Part shown: in pieces, positions 14,947 through 25,185 of the stretch
Layout of the letters: the number at the start of each line of letters is the position of its first letter
Numbering within the stretch: position 1 is the first letter of the stretch
Source of the DNA: Picosynechococcus sp. PCC 7117
GTDB lineage: Bacteria; Cyanobacteriota; Cyanobacteriia; Cyanobacteriales; MRBY01
Direction of reading: 5' to 3'
Assembly: GCF_001693275.1 (NCBI RefSeq)
Contig: NZ_CP016477.1
Location: forward strand, 2,046,001 to 2,110,000
DNA length: 64,000 nucleotides
Notes under the pieces: generated by a model
The model's database searches: none
What the model was told of the DNA's origin: nothing
What the model saw: only the letters and a program-made list of their open reading frames with translations
Program-made: the position numbers and the translations under genes

Positions 14947-15891
14947 ATGTCGCAGTTGCAAACAGATAGGACTGTCCGAGTCAAAAATTATGCTTTAAGT
15001 TTAGGATTTCATTTGGTGGGCATTGCCGATGCTACCGTGGACAATGCTCACAATCAACAGCAGTTACAGGCTTGGTTGGCGGCAGGGTATCAAGCGGAAA
15101 TGGTCTGGATGACTAACCTGAAACGCCAGGATATCCAAGCCTGTTTACCAGGGGTGCAGTCGGTCATTTGTGTGGCCCTCAACTATTACACACCCCATGC
15201 CCATTCTGAGGCACCAGGCGTAGGCAAGATTTCCCGGTACGGCTGGGGCCGAGATTACCATCGTGTCTTAGGCAAACGTCTAAAAGCTTTCTGCCAGTGG
15301 CTCACCAACGAATTTCCGGAGGAACACCACCGTTTCTATGTGGATACCGGGCCTGTCCAGGATAAGGTTTGGGCAGAACGAGCTGGCCTCGGTTGGATTG
15401 CCAAAAATAGCAATGTCATTACCAGAGAGTACGGTAGTTGGGTCTTTTTGGGGGAGGTCCTCACCACTTTAGCTTTGACGCCGGATCAGCCCCATACAAA
15501 GCATTGTGGTACCTGTACCCGTTGTATCGAGGCTTGTCCAACCGGGGCGATCGCCGCTCCCTTTACCGTTGATGCGAACCGTTGCATCGCCTATCACACC
15601 ATCGAAAATCGAGCCGAACAACTGCCCCCTCACATTGCCCCACACCTACAGAATTGGGTGGCAGGTTGTGATATCTGTCAGGATGTCTGCCCCTGGAACC
15701 AGCGCTTTGCCCAACCCACCAATATTGAAGATTTTCAGCCTTACCCCAAACACCTTGCACCAAAGTTAGCCGAACTTGCCACCTTATCCGAAACAGAATG
15801 GGATCAAAGACTCACAGGATCGGCGCTGCGGCGTATTAAACCAGCCATGTGGCGACGCAATGCCCAGGCAAACCTTGACCATCAACCATAG
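14947..15891 (+). CDS. queG: Epoxyqueuosine reductase QueG
   Basis: A 314-aa enzyme for the last step of queuosine tRNA modification, reducing epoxyqueuosine to queuosine with cobalamin and two [4Fe-4S] clusters. Two cluster motifs are visible: [16 protein letters not shown] (about residues 187-202) and [11 protein letters not shown] (about 237-247). The N-terminal cobalamin-binding half includes [24 protein letters not shown], whose Asp is the usual catalytic acid. Length matches the family minus the HEAT-repeat extension found in some homologues. It begins 36 bases after rre1 and may be read from the same promoter, although no functional link is known. Confidence 0.92.
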   Translation: MSQLQTDRTVRVKNYALSLGFHLVGIADATVDNAHNQQQLQAWLAAGYQAEMVWMTNLKRQDIQACLPGVQSVICVALNYYTPHAHSEAPGVGKISRYGWGRDYHRVLGKRLKAFCQWLTNEFPEEHHRFYVDTGPVQDKVWAERAGLGWIAKNSNVITREYGSWVFLGEVLTTLALTPDQPHTKHCGTCTRCIEACPTGAIAAPFTVDANRCIAYHTIENRAEQLPPHIAPHLQNWVAGCDICQDVCPWNQRFAQPTNIEDFQPYPKHLAPKLAELATLSETEWDQRLTGSALRRIKPAMWRRNAQANLDHQP

Positions 15892-15920
15892 AAAAAACCT
15901 CCCCCATAACATGGAGAAGG
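15892..15920 (-). terminator. Rho-independent terminator of rpsB-tsf
   Basis: On the minus strand CCTTCTCC pairs with GGGGGAGG (eight pairs, two G-U) around a 7-base loop and is followed by six T. It lies 47 bases past the tsf stop. Confidence 0.75.
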
Positions 15921-15966
15921 CGGGACGCTATTTAAGCACACACAATCAAATCAGAAATTAAAGTTC

Positions 15967-16623
15967 CTATTGACCCATTTGCGCAGCGACTTCTGCGGCA
16001 AAGTCTTCTTCTTTTTTCTCAATGCCTTCGCCCAGGACGAACCGTTGGAAACGACGAATTTGGATATTTTCACCAATGGTGGCGATTGACTGCTTCACAA
16101 GCTCTTCAACCGTCATATTCTGATCACGAATGTAAGGCTGATCCATCAAAGAAAGCTCTTTTAGGCGCTTAGCAATGCGGCCTTCAACAATTTTTTCTTT
16201 GATATTATCGGGTTTACCGGCCAGGTCATCGCGACCCATTTCAATCTCGCGCTCTTTGTCGGCAATTTCAGTCGGAATGTCATCGACTTTCACATACTGA
16301 ACATTAGGACAAGCAGCGATTTGCATCGCAATCCCTTTGGCCAGATCTTTGAAGATATCACCACGGGCAACGAAATCCGTTTCGCAGTTCACTTCTACGA
16401 GAACACCAATGCCACCACCGGTGTGAATATAGCTTTCGATCAGTCCTTCGGCTGCTACCCGACCTGCTTTTTTCTCAGCAGAGGTAATCCCTTTCTGACG
16501 GAGCCACTCAATCGCTTTAGTGATGTCCCCATTGGTTTCACCAAGCGCTTTTTTGCAATCCATCATCCCTGCGCCAGTTTTATCGCGCAGTTCCTTGACA
16601 AGCTTTGCAGAAATTTGTGCCAT
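15967..16623 (-). CDS. tsf: Elongation factor Ts
   Basis: A 218-aa guanine-nucleotide exchange factor for EF-Tu. The N-terminal UBA-like domain ([45 protein letters not shown]) and the core beginning [34 protein letters not shown] are diagnostic. It is the short cyanobacterial form without the second dimerisation repeat. The start is set at MAQIS (16623) by family agreement; five further in-frame codons upstream are unlikely to be used. It follows rpsB by 49 bases on the same strand in the universal rpsB-tsf order, with a strong terminator behind it. Confidence 0.96.
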   Translation of the reverse strand: MAQISAKLVKELRDKTGAGMMDCKKALGETNGDITKAIEWLRQKGITSAEKKAGRVAAEGLIESYIHTGGGIGVLVEVNCETDFVARGDIFKDLAKGIAMQIAACPNVQYVKVDDIPTEIADKEREIEMGRDDLAGKPDNIKEKIVEGRIAKRLKELSLMDQPYIRDQNMTVEELVKQSIATIGENIQIRRFQRFVLGEGIEKKEEDFAAEVAAQMGQ

Positions 16624-16672
16624 GTTGCTGTTCACCAAAAAATTATCAGGTCAATTCAAGAAGATATTACGC

Positions 16673-17443
16673 TTATTCAGACTCAGATGCATCGGTCTCA
16701 TCGGCGTACTCATCGATTGCTTCATCGAAGTCTCCGTAGTCACCGTTATCATCAACGGGCTGACCGTGGCGACCAGCATAAATTGCATCGGCCAATTTAC
16801 CCACAATCAATTTAATAGAACGAATTGCATCGTCGTTGGCCGGAATTGGCAAATCAACGGTTTGGGGATCGCAGTTGGTATCTAGGAGAGAAACAATGGG
16901 AATCCCTAATTTTTGGCATTCTTGGATGGCATTGTGCTCCCGACGTTGGTCAATGATCACCACAATGTCAGGGATTTTGCGCATATTCTTAATGCCGCCG
17001 AGGTATTTTTGCAGCTTGTCCAGTTCGCGACGAAGCATGGAGGCTTCTTTTTTCGGACGGCGAGCAAGGTTGCCGCTTTCTTCGAGGGCTTCTAATTCTT
17101 TGAGACGCTCAACACGAGTTTTAATAGTTTCCCAGTTGGTGAGCATTCCCCCCAGCCAACGCTGGTTGATGTAGAAAGCGCCACAGCGTTTTGCTTCTTG
17201 GGCAATGATGCCAGCGGCCTGACGTTTGGTGCCGACAAAAAGGACGTGCTTACCGTTTTCTGAAGCTTCCTTCATGTAGGTGTAGGCTTGTTCAACGAGT
17301 TGCGCAGTTTGAACCAGGTCAATGATGTGGACACCGTTACGGGATGTGTAGATGTAAGGTGCCATTCTGGGGTTCCAGCGGCGGGTTTGGTGTCCAAAGT
17401 GGACACCAGATTCTAGTAGCTCAGCGAGAGATACAACGGGCAT
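16673..17443 (-). CDS. rpsB: 30S ribosomal protein S2
   Basis: A 256-aa ribosomal protein of the small subunit. It is recognised from [43 protein letters not shown] at the start, [37 protein letters not shown], and [36 protein letters not shown]. It has an acidic C-terminal tail (about 230-256; [25 protein letters not shown]) not needed for the S2 fold. First gene of the rpsB-tsf operon. The region upstream (17444-17560) may hold the S2 autoregulatory leader, but I cannot see a defined structure. Confidence 0.97.
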   Translation of the reverse strand: MPVVSLAELLESGVHFGHQTRRWNPRMAPYIYTSRNGVHIIDLVQTAQLVEQAYTYMKEASENGKHVLFVGTKRQAAGIIAQEAKRCGAFYINQRWLGGMLTNWETIKTRVERLKELEALEESGNLARRPKKEASMLRRELDKLQKYLGGIKNMRKIPDIVVIIDQRREHNAIQECQKLGIPIVSLLDTNCDPQTVDLPIPANDDAIRSIKLIVGKLADAIYAGRHGQPVDDNGDYGDFDEAIDEYADETDASESE

Positions 17444-17761
17444 ATTCTGTTTACTCCTTTTCGGGTTAAACCTTCATCTGGGGACATTTCATCTGTGCGA
17501 AACACCCGAAAGAATCCCAGATGTGCGAGTTTTAAACAACCTTATCAGGGTAGCATAGCTCCGCATTTGAGGGGAGAGGTCTATGGAGAACAGGTTTGGG
17601 ATGCGTGACAAAAACGACTTAAGGCGATCGCCAACAGCCATTATTTCACCTAGCCTTAGTGTTTGCGTTGGGGATTTGTGGAAAACGAAGGGGCACCCTT
17701 GGAATCATGGCCGTCGTCTTTGGGGGCGATCGCCAGAGAACTTCCCATAATGAAAGGTAAC

Positions 17762-17784
17762 GTTACATTGCTTTTTGTTACAAA
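17762..17784 (+). promoter_or_regulatory. Two GTTACAWW boxes upstream of psaA
   Basis: GTTACATT (17762-17769) and GTTACAAA (17777-17784) repeat in direct orientation about 280 bases before psaA. Each matches half of the HLR1 motif bound by the response regulator RpaB at photosystem I genes. The 15-base period differs from the usual 10, so a true HLR1 site is doubtful. Confidence 0.3.
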
Positions 17785-18049
17785 AAACCGTTTGAGTTTT
17801 CAGTTTTTCGGCGGAATTCAATTGATTTCAGCCATTGTGCCGTAATGATTTCAGGGAGTTTTAAATATTGTTAATGTCCCCCAACATCCTTGGAAAGTAG
17901 GCCCTATCATTTACATCAATGCTTTTTGCCCAATGGGTTTTAGAGCAGTCCTAAATCACTGGAAACCTTGCAAGCTGGTGATTCGCTCACAGCTTATCTA
18001 TTTGAATACATCTATTTAGATAGAACCTTTATTACGTCGATTGTCTAGA

Positions 18050-18062
18050 GAGGAGAATCCTC
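18050..18062 (+). promoter_or_regulatory. Mini-hairpin containing the psaA ribosome-binding site
   Basis: GAGGA-GAA-TCCTC forms a perfect 5-bp stem with a 3-base loop directly touching the ATG of psaA. The Shine-Dalgarno AGGAG is the left arm. psaB has a similar element at 20435-20446. Confidence 0.5.
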
Positions 18063-20282
18063 ATGGCAGTAAAGGTTGATAAGGATCCGGTACCAACTTC
18101 CTTTGAGAAGTGGGGCAAACCGGGTCACTTTGACCGAACTCTGGCACGGGGTCCAAAAACCACCACCTGGATTTGGAACCTCCATGCTGATGCACATGAT
18201 TTCGATAGCCAAACAAGTGATCTCGAAGATATTTCGCGCAAAATCTTTAGCGCCCACTTCGGTCACCTTGCTGTAGTCTTTGTTTGGCTCAGCGGCATGT
18301 ACTTCCATGGCGCAAAATTTTCTAACTATGAAGCTTGGTTAAATAACCCCACTGTTATTAAGCCAAGTGCACAAGTGGTTTGGCCCGTTGTGGGTCAAGG
18401 CATTCTGAACGGAGACGTCGGTGGCGGCTTCAGCGGTATTCAAATTACCTCTGGCCTGTTTTACCTCTGGCGTGCTGCTGGTTTTACCAACTCTTATCAA
18501 CTCTATGTGACTGCCATTGGCGGTCTTGTTATGGCAGCCCTAATGGTGTTTGCCGGTTGGTTCCACTACCATAAAGCAGCTCCGAAACTGGAATGGTTCC
18601 AGAATGCTGAAGCCATGATGAATCACCACCTATCCGTATTGTTAGGTTGTGGTTCTTTGGGCTGGACTGGCCACTTGATCCACGTTTCTTTACCGGTAAA
18701 CAAGCTCCTAGATTCTGGTGTGGCTGCAAAGGATATTCCTTTACCCCACGAGTTCTTTGATGCTTCGGTAATGGCGGAACTGTATCCCAGCTTTGCCCAG
18801 GGTCTGAAGCCTTTCTTTACCTTAGATTGGGCTGCATACTCTGATTTCTTAACCTTTAAGGGTGGCTTGAATCCCACTACTGGTAGCCTCTGGCTTTCTG
18901 ATGTGGCTCACCACCATTTGGCGATCGCTGTTCTCTTCATCATCGCGGGTCACATGTACCGGACTGGTTTCGGTATTGGCCACAGCATGAAAGAGATCCT
19001 CGAAGCCCACAAAGGCCCTTTCACTGGCGAAGGTCACAAAGGTCTTTACGAAATTCTAACCACCTCTTGGCACGCTCAATTGGCGGTTAACCTCGCGCTG
19101 CTTGGTTCTTTAACCATCGTCATCGCGCACCACATGTACTCCATGCCTCCCTATCCTTACATGGCAACAGATTACGGCACCCAGCTGTCTCTGTTCACTC
19201 ACCACACTTGGATTGGCGGCTTCCTCATTGTTGGTGCTGGTGCCCACGGCGCAATTTTCATGGTTCGCGATTACGACCCCGCTAAGAACGTTAACAACCT
19301 CTTAGACCGCGTAATTCGTCACCGTGACGCGATCATTTCTCACCTCAACTGGGTTTGTATTTTCCTTGGCTTCCACAGCTTTGGTCTCTATATTCACAAT
19401 GACACCATGCGTGCGTTGGGTCGTCCCCAAGATATGTTCTCTGATTCTGCGATTCAGTTGCAGCCTATCTTCGCGCAGTGGATTCAAAACATCCATACCC
19501 TTGCTCCCGGTGGCACCGCTCCCAATGCGATCGCCTCTGCGAGTCAAGTTTTCGGTGGTGACGTAGTGGCAATCGGCAACAAAGTTGCCCTGATGCCCAT
19601 CACCCTCGGTACTGCTGACTTCATGGTTCACCATATCCATGCGTTTACCATCCACGTCACTGTACTTATTCTGCTGAAGGGTCTTCTCTATTCCCGCAGC
19701 TCCCGTCTCGTACCCGATAAGGGTCAACTGGGCTTCCGCTTCCCCTGTGACGGTCCTGGTCGTGGTGGTACTTGCCAAGTTTCTGGTTGGGACCATGTCT
19801 TCCTTGGCCTGTTCTGGATGTACAACTCCCTCTCCATCGTGATTTTCCACTTTAGCTGGAAGATGCAATCCGATGTTTGGGGCACAATCCTCCCAGACGG
19901 TAGCGTATCCCACGTCACTGGTGGTAACTTTGCCACAAGCGCAATTACCATTAACGGCTGGCTCCGTGACTTCCTCTGGGCACAGTCTTCTCAGGTGATC
20001 AACTCCTACGGTTCTGCACTGTCGGCTTACGGCATCATGTTCCTGGCGGGTCACTTTGTGTTTGCCTTCAGTCTCATGTTCCTCTTCAGTGGACGTGGCT
20101 ATTGGCAAGAACTCATCGAGTCCATCGTTTGGGCACACAATAAGCTCAAGTTGGCTCCTGCAATTCAACCCCGTGCTTTGAGCATCGTTCAAGGTCGTGC
20201 GGTTGGTGTTGCTCACTATCTCCTCGGTGGGATCGTGACAACCTGGGCCTTCTTCCTAGCGAGAAGCTTGTCCATCGGTTAA
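18063..20282 (+). CDS. psaA: Photosystem I core subunit PsaA
   Basis: A 739-aa P700 apoprotein A1, one half of the PSI reaction-centre heterodimer in the thylakoid membrane. It binds P700, A0, phylloquinone A1 and, with PsaB, the FX [4Fe-4S] cluster. Eleven transmembrane helices are spread along the protein with many HH and H residues for chlorophyll. The FX loop [19 protein letters not shown] places the ligands at Cys562 and Cys571. The N-terminus [41 protein letters not shown] and C-terminus ARSLSIG are family-typical. It is followed by psaB after 174 bases in the standard operon. Confidence 0.99.
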   Translation: MAVKVDKDPVPTSFEKWGKPGHFDRTLARGPKTTTWIWNLHADAHDFDSQTSDLEDISRKIFSAHFGHLAVVFVWLSGMYFHGAKFSNYEAWLNNPTVIKPSAQVVWPVVGQGILNGDVGGGFSGIQITSGLFYLWRAAGFTNSYQLYVTAIGGLVMAALMVFAGWFHYHKAAPKLEWFQNAEAMMNHHLSVLLGCGSLGWTGHLIHVSLPVNKLLDSGVAAKDIPLPHEFFDASVMAELYPSFAQGLKPFFTLDWAAYSDFLTFKGGLNPTTGSLWLSDVAHHHLAIAVLFIIAGHMYRTGFGIGHSMKEILEAHKGPFTGEGHKGLYEILTTSWHAQLAVNLALLGSLTIVIAHHMYSMPPYPYMATDYGTQLSLFTHHTWIGGFLIVGAGAHGAIFMVRDYDPAKNVNNLLDRVIRHRDAIISHLNWVCIFLGFHSFGLYIHNDTMRALGRPQDMFSDSAIQLQPIFAQWIQNIHTLAPGGTAPNAIASASQVFGGDVVAIGNKVALMPITLGTADFMVHHIHAFTIHVTVLILLKGLLYSRSSRLVPDKGQLGFRFPCDGPGRGGTCQVSGWDHVFLGLFWMYNSLSIVIFHFSWKMQSDVWGTILPDGSVSHVTGGNFATSAITINGWLRDFLWAQSSQVINSYGSALSAYGIMFLAGHFVFAFSLMFLFSGRGYWQELIESIVWAHNKLKLAPAIQPRALSIVQGRAVGVAHYLLGGIVTTWAFFLARSLSIG

Positions 20283-20322
20283 CTCTGAAATGGTTTACCG
20301 ATCGCCAATTTCAGGGGGAGTT
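20281..20322 (+). promoter_or_regulatory. psaA-psaB intercistronic stem-loop
   Basis: AACT...AGTT and CTGAAAT...ATTTCAG pair to form a two-part hairpin that begins on the psaA stop codon. There is no T-run, so it is more likely an mRNA processing or stability element that helps set the PsaA:PsaB ratio than a terminator. The role is inferred. Confidence 0.45.
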
Positions 20323-20434
20323 GTAAGAGTTGTATTTCACTCGATTCACCTTCCCTCCCAATTGGCTCCTAGTATCTTTCCCTGCGGGAAAATACAGAGG
20401 TTACATTTGAAGACCTCACCCTCATTTGTTTAAC

Positions 20435-20446
20435 GAGGAGAACCTC
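20435..20446 (+). promoter_or_regulatory. Mini-hairpin containing the psaB ribosome-binding site
   Basis: GAGG-AGAA-CCTC forms a 4-bp stem with a 4-base loop ten bases before the psaB ATG. It holds the only Shine-Dalgarno-like sequence for psaB and parallels the psaA element. Confidence 0.45.
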
Positions 20447-20456
20447 AAGCATAGTT

Positions 20457-22658
20457 ATGGCAACTAAATTTCCAAAATTTAGCCAAGACCTTGCTCAAGA
20501 TCCCACTACGCGTCGGATTTGGTACGGAATCGCTACAGCACATGATTTCGAGACCCACGACGGGATGACTGAGGAGAATCTTTACCAAAAGATCTTTGCT
20601 TCCCACTTCGGTCACCTCGCAATCATCTTCCTGTGGACTTCCGGCACCCTCTTCCACGTTGCTTGGCAAGGCAATTTCGAGCAGTGGATCAAAGATCCCC
20701 TGAACGTCCGTCCCATCGCCCATGCGATCTGGGATCCCCACTTTGGTCAAGGCGCAATTGATGCCTTTACCCAAGCGGGCGCTTCTAACCCTGTAAACAT
20801 TGCATATTCTGGGGTTTACCATTGGTTCTACACCATTGGGATGACCACCAATGCTGACCTCTACCAAGGCGCAGTATTCCTTCTGATCCTCTCTTCTCTG
20901 TTTTTGTTCGCAGGCTGGCTGCACTTGCAACCCAAGTTCCGTCCTAGTCTTGCGTGGTTCAAGGATGCTGAATCTCGCCTCAACCACCACTTAGCTGGTT
21001 TGTTTGGTGTCAGTTCTTTGGCTTGGACAGGTCACCTGGTACACGTTGCAATTCCTGAGTCTCGCGGTGTTCATGTTGGCTGGGATAACTTCCTTTCTGT
21101 GAAGCCTCACCCCGCTGGTTTGATGCCCTTCTTCACTGGGAACTGGGGTGTGTATGCGCAAAACCCTGATACTGCGGGTCATGTGTTTGGCACATCCCAA
21201 GGTGCAGGTACTGCGATTCTGACCTTCCTTGGTGGTTTCCACCCCCAAACTGAGTCTCTCTGGTTGACTGACATTGCCCATCACCACTTGGCGATTGCCG
21301 TGCTGTTTATCATCGCGGGTCACATGTATCGCACCAAGTTCGGGATTGGTCACAGCATCAAAGAGATCCTCAATGCCCACCAGCCCCCCAGTGGTAAGCT
21401 CGGTGCCGGTCACAAAGGTCTTTACGATACCGTTAACAACTCCCTCCACTTCCAGTTGGGTCTGGCGCTTGCTTCCTTGGGTGTAATCACCTCCTTGGTG
21501 GCACAGCACATGTACTCTCTGCCTTCCTACGCGTTCATCGCCAAGGATTACACTACCCAGGCAGCCCTATACACCCACCACCAGTACATCGCTGGTTTCT
21601 TGATGGTCGGTGCGTTTGCCCACGGTGCGATCTTCTTCGTCCGTGACTACGATCCCGAAGCGAACAAAGACAACGTTCTTTATCGCATGCTGGAGCACAA
21701 GGAAGCCCTGATCTCCCACCTCAGCTGGGTATCTCTCTTCCTCGGTTTCCACACCCTCGGACTCTATGTCCACAACGATGTAGTAGTTGCCTTCGGTACC
21801 CCTGAAAAGCAAATCCTTATCGAACCTGTCTTTGCTCAGTTTGTCCAAGCGGCTTCTGGTAAAGCACTCTACGGCTTTGATGTACTTCTTTCCAACGCTG
21901 ATAGCATCGCTTCCAATGCAAGTGCGGCTTATCTTCCCGGCTGGTTAGACGCCATCAACAGCGGTTCTAACTCTCTCTTCCTCAACATTGGTCCTGGTGA
22001 CTTCCTCGTTCACCATGCGATCGCCCTCGGTCTCCACACCACCACTCTTATTCTTGTGAAAGGTGCGTTGGATGCCCGTGGTTCTAAGCTGATGCCCGAT
22101 AAGAAAGACTTCGGCTACAGCTTCCCCTGTGATGGCCCCGGTCGTGGCGGTACTTGTGATATCTCCGCTTGGGATGCCTTCTACCTCGCAATGTTCTGGA
22201 TGCTGAACACCCTGGGCTGGTTGACCTTCTACTGGCACTGGAAGCACCTCGGCATTTGGCAAGGTAACGTTGCTCAGTTCAACGAAAACTCCACCTACCT
22301 GATGGGCTGGTTCCGTGACTACCTCTGGGCGAACTCCGCACAGTTGATCAACGGCTACAACCCCTACGGTGTAAACAATCTCTCCGTCTGGGCTTGGATG
22401 TTCCTCTTCGGACACCTTGTTTGGGCAACTGGTTTCATGTTCCTCATCTCTTGGCGTGGTTACTGGCAAGAGCTGATCGAAACCATCGTTTGGGCCCACG
22501 AGCGCACTCCCCTGGCGAACATTGTTCGTTGGAAGGACAAGCCCGTTGCGCTCTCCATCGTTCAGGCTCGTTTGGTTGGTTTAGCTCACTTCACGGTGGG
22601 TTACGTCCTCACCTACGCGGCCTTCCTGATTGCTTCGACGTCAGGTAAGTTTGGTTAA
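20457..22658 (+). CDS. psaB: Photosystem I core subunit PsaB
   Basis: A 733-aa P700 apoprotein A2, partner of PsaA. The start [36 protein letters not shown] is family-typical. There are eleven transmembrane helices with His-rich chlorophyll sites, and the FX-binding loop [18 protein letters not shown] has ligands Cys558 and Cys567. It carries the lumenal and stromal surfaces for plastocyanin/cytochrome c6 and PsaC docking. It is cotranscribed with psaA, and a clear terminator follows at 22694-22723. Codon use is strongly biased, as in highly expressed genes, and long antisense open frames here and in psaA are by-products of that bias. Confidence 0.99.
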   Translation: MATKFPKFSQDLAQDPTTRRIWYGIATAHDFETHDGMTEENLYQKIFASHFGHLAIIFLWTSGTLFHVAWQGNFEQWIKDPLNVRPIAHAIWDPHFGQGAIDAFTQAGASNPVNIAYSGVYHWFYTIGMTTNADLYQGAVFLLILSSLFLFAGWLHLQPKFRPSLAWFKDAESRLNHHLAGLFGVSSLAWTGHLVHVAIPESRGVHVGWDNFLSVKPHPAGLMPFFTGNWGVYAQNPDTAGHVFGTSQGAGTAILTFLGGFHPQTESLWLTDIAHHHLAIAVLFIIAGHMYRTKFGIGHSIKEILNAHQPPSGKLGAGHKGLYDTVNNSLHFQLGLALASLGVITSLVAQHMYSLPSYAFIAKDYTTQAALYTHHQYIAGFLMVGAFAHGAIFFVRDYDPEANKDNVLYRMLEHKEALISHLSWVSLFLGFHTLGLYVHNDVVVAFGTPEKQILIEPVFAQFVQAASGKALYGFDVLLSNADSIASNASAAYLPGWLDAINSGSNSLFLNIGPGDFLVHHAIALGLHTTTLILVKGALDARGSKLMPDKKDFGYSFPCDGPGRGGTCDISAWDAFYLAMFWMLNTLGWLTFYWHWKHLGIWQGNVAQFNENSTYLMGWFRDYLWANSAQLINGYNPYGVNNLSVWAWMFLFGHLVWATGFMFLISWRGYWQELIETIVWAHERTPLANIVRWKDKPVALSIVQARLVGLAHFTVGYVLTYAAFLIASTSGKFG

Positions 22659-22693
22659 TTAAGTTCTTCTGAAAATTAACCTGCTAAAATCTC

Positions 22694-22723
22694 ACCCCTT
22701 GTCTTTTAGGCAGGGGGTTTTCG
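22694..22723 (+). terminator. Rho-independent terminator of psaAB
   Basis: ACCCCTTGTC pairs with GGCAGGGGGT (ten pairs including two G-U) around TTTTA, followed by TTTTCG. It lies 36 bases past the psaB stop. Confidence 0.75.
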
Positions 22724-22853
22724 CTTTGCGATGAAAAAAACCCTAGGACAATGGGCCAAATATCCTAGAAAAGGCGGAAATAGTTTGTTTCTGCACAAAG
22801 GAAGGAAAAAATAACGCTATGCTGGACACAAACTTGGCAAGCTTAGAATTTTT

Positions 22854-25055
22854 ATGGCGAGTGAGAAAAAATCTGGGTTAGGAATGTTTGGGGGGGTCTA
22901 CACCCCTTCTATTTTGACCATCCTTGGGGTGATCATGTACCTCCGGTTTGGTTGGGTTGTGGGTAATGCAGGATTGTTAGGCTCCCTCGCCATTGTTACC
23001 CTCGCCAATGCCATTACCTTTTTAACGGCCCTTTCGATCTGTGCGATCGCCACGGATAAGGTGGTTCGTGTGGGGGGCGCTTACTACATGATTAGTCGCT
23101 CTTTGGGACTAGAAACCGGCGGGGCGGTGGGAATCCCGTTGTATTTCGCCCAGGCCTTTTCGGTGGCCCTCTACACCATTGGTTTCGCAGAGAGTGTTGT
23201 CCAAGTTTTTGGCGGCTTAAATCAGCTTTATGTGGCTTTGATTGTGACGATTTTGGTGGGAGTTTTAGCCCTTACGTCCGCCAGCATTGCCATTAAAGCC
23301 CAGTACTTCATTATGGCGGCGATCGCCCTTTCTCTTGTTTCCTTGGTTCTGGGTCGCCCCTTGTCCGAAGCTGGAGATATTCTCCTATGGGGTTCTAGCG
23401 CTGAGGTGACAGTCCCCTTTTGGACGGTTTTCGCGGTATTTTTTCCGGCAGTTACGGGGATTATGTCTGGCGTAAATATGTCCGGTGATCTCAAGGATCC
23501 GATTAAAGCAATTCCCATTGGTACTCTGGCTGCCGTGGGTACTGGCTATGTTATTTACATGCTCATTCCGTTGCTGTTGGCCCAACGGGGAGATACAGCT
23601 AGCCTCATTGAGGATCCCCTGGTGATGCAACGCTTGTCTGTTTGGGGGCCAGCAATTTTATTGGGGGTCTGGGGAGCAACGCTCAGTAGCGCAATTGGGA
23701 GTATCCTCGGTGCCCCTAGGGTTTTACAAGCCCTCGCCCGGGATGGCGTGTTGCCGCCATGGTTAGGTTTTCTGGGATCTGGTAGTGGGTCGGAGGATGA
23801 GCCGCGTATTGGCACCATTGTCACTTTGGGGGTGGCGATCGCCGCTGTTTGTATTGGTGATCTCAACATCATTGCGCCGGTGTTGACGATGTTTTTCTTG
23901 ACCACCTATCTCGTCCTCAATATTTCCGCTGGTATTGAAACGCTCCTCCAAAGTCCTTCCTTCCGACCGACCTTTAGGGTGCACTGGGCGCTTTCTCTGT
24001 TGGGGGCTGTGGGCTGCCTTGGGGTGATGTTTTTAATTAATACGATCGCCACGGTCGTTGCAGCCTTGATCGTGACGATCATTTACTTTTGGCTACAGCG
24101 GCGGGAACTCCAAGTCACCTGGGGAGATGTTCGGCGTGGTTTGTGGATGGCCCTGATTAGTAAAGCGATTTATCAAGTGGCGGGAGCTGAAGATAGCAAA
24201 AACTGGCGGCCTCACCTCCTGGTGCTTTCTGGGGCACCCCGAAAACGTTGGTCTTTAATCGAGCTAGCAGATGGTTTTAGTCACAATCGGGCCTTGATGA
24301 CGGTGGCCACAGTGCTCCCCGAAGGTTCCCGTGATCCTGGCCAACAGGTGAAAATGGAAACCACAATCCGTGATTATTTGGCCAAACGGGGTGTGAAAGC
24401 TTTGGTGCGCCTCAGTACCGCAGATGATCCCTTTGTTGGCGCCTTAAATTTAATTGAAACCTATGGCCTAGGAGATTTAACCCCCAACACGGTTTTGCTG
24501 GGCAGTACAGAATCACCTGAACGATTTGCCGCCTACTGTCATCTTTTGCAGCAGGTTCACATTGCCCAACGCAATATTATTATCTTCCATGAAAATCCAG
24601 AGCGGGTTTTTGGTCGTAAAAAACGGATTGATATCTGGTGGGGCGGGGTTCAGAGCAATGGCGGCTTAATGTTGATGCTGGCTTATTTGCTCCGTACCGA
24701 TATCCGGTGGCGCAGTGCCCAGATTTACCTCAAGCTGGTGGTACAGGATGCCACAGCCGCCCAGGCCGCCCGTTTAAACCTAGAGTCCCTGATTAGTAGT
24801 GCCCGCATCAAAGCAGAACCAATGGTTATTATCGCTGGCGATCACTCCTTTGAAGATATCCTGTACCAATCCTCTGCGAGTGCAGATCTTGTTTTCCTTG
24901 GCATGGCCCGCCCCCACGAGCCCGCCGATTTCCAGGATTATTACAAAAGCCTTTCCCAACGGGCCCAGAACCTACCAAGCACCGTGTTTGTTCTCGCCGC
25001 CCCAGATTTTGCCTTTGCAGAAGTGGTGGGCGCTCCCCGAAAAGTGGGCACTTAA
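22854..25055 (+). CDS. Cation-chloride-cotransporter-like APC-superfamily transporter
   Basis: A 733-aa membrane protein. Residues ~1-420 form a 12-helix APC transporter core: GLGMFGGVYTPSILTILGVIMYLRFGWVVGNAG at the start, then VRVGGAYYMISRSLG, and FFPAVTGIMSGVNMSGDLKDPIKAIPIGTL in TM6. These are hallmarks of the SLC12/CCC (Na-K-Cl cotransporter) family. A cytoplasmic C-terminal domain (about 450-733; LLVLSGAPRKRWSLIELADGFSHNRALM, ADLVFLGMARP) matches the CCC regulatory domain. It probably cotransports cations with chloride, or amino acids, and may matter for salt balance in a euryhaline cyanobacterium. Ion specificity cannot be read from sequence. Confidence 0.85.
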   Translation: MASEKKSGLGMFGGVYTPSILTILGVIMYLRFGWVVGNAGLLGSLAIVTLANAITFLTALSICAIATDKVVRVGGAYYMISRSLGLETGGAVGIPLYFAQAFSVALYTIGFAESVVQVFGGLNQLYVALIVTILVGVLALTSASIAIKAQYFIMAAIALSLVSLVLGRPLSEAGDILLWGSSAEVTVPFWTVFAVFFPAVTGIMSGVNMSGDLKDPIKAIPIGTLAAVGTGYVIYMLIPLLLAQRGDTASLIEDPLVMQRLSVWGPAILLGVWGATLSSAIGSILGAPRVLQALARDGVLPPWLGFLGSGSGSEDEPRIGTIVTLGVAIAAVCIGDLNIIAPVLTMFFLTTYLVLNISAGIETLLQSPSFRPTFRVHWALSLLGAVGCLGVMFLINTIATVVAALIVTIIYFWLQRRELQVTWGDVRRGLWMALISKAIYQVAGAEDSKNWRPHLLVLSGAPRKRWSLIELADGFSHNRALMTVATVLPEGSRDPGQQVKMETTIRDYLAKRGVKALVRLSTADDPFVGALNLIETYGLGDLTPNTVLLGSTESPERFAAYCHLLQQVHIAQRNIIIFHENPERVFGRKKRIDIWWGGVQSNGGLMLMLAYLLRTDIRWRSAQIYLKLVVQDATAAQAARLNLESLISSARIKAEPMVIIAGDHSFEDILYQSSASADLVFLGMARPHEPADFQDYYKSLSQRAQNLPSTVFVLAAPDFAFAEVVGAPRKVGT

Positions 25056-25185
25056 GTCTCTAAAATAATTTTTTGGCTAGTTGCGTATTAACGACATATT
25101 TTCAAAAGAAAAATAGCTTTTGTGTGACATTCAAGCAACTTTGCCCCGACAATGGGAACAATTCTGACCAATAGCAAAATTCAGT

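Larger units (their letters stand above)
17444..18062. other. Divergent intergenic region rpsB / psaA
   Basis: About 620 bases with no convincing gene. The left part must hold the rpsB promoter and leader. The right part holds the psaA promoter(s) and a long 5' UTR. Visible elements are the 10-base palindrome GTAACGTTAC (17757-17766), two GTTACA boxes (listed separately), two ATCTATTT direct repeats around 18000 in an AT-rich tract, and a hairpin on the psaA ribosome site. Short frames here have no coding character. Confidence 0.6.

Noticed and set aside
17663-17845. 60-aa frame between rpsB and psaA
   Set aside because: No ribosome site or coding character, and it crosses likely regulatory sequence.
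19302-20216. 304-aa minus-strand frame inside psaA and similar ones in psaB
   Set aside because: Antisense by-products of the strong codon bias of the PSI genes; composition and lack of any recognisable domain argue against coding.
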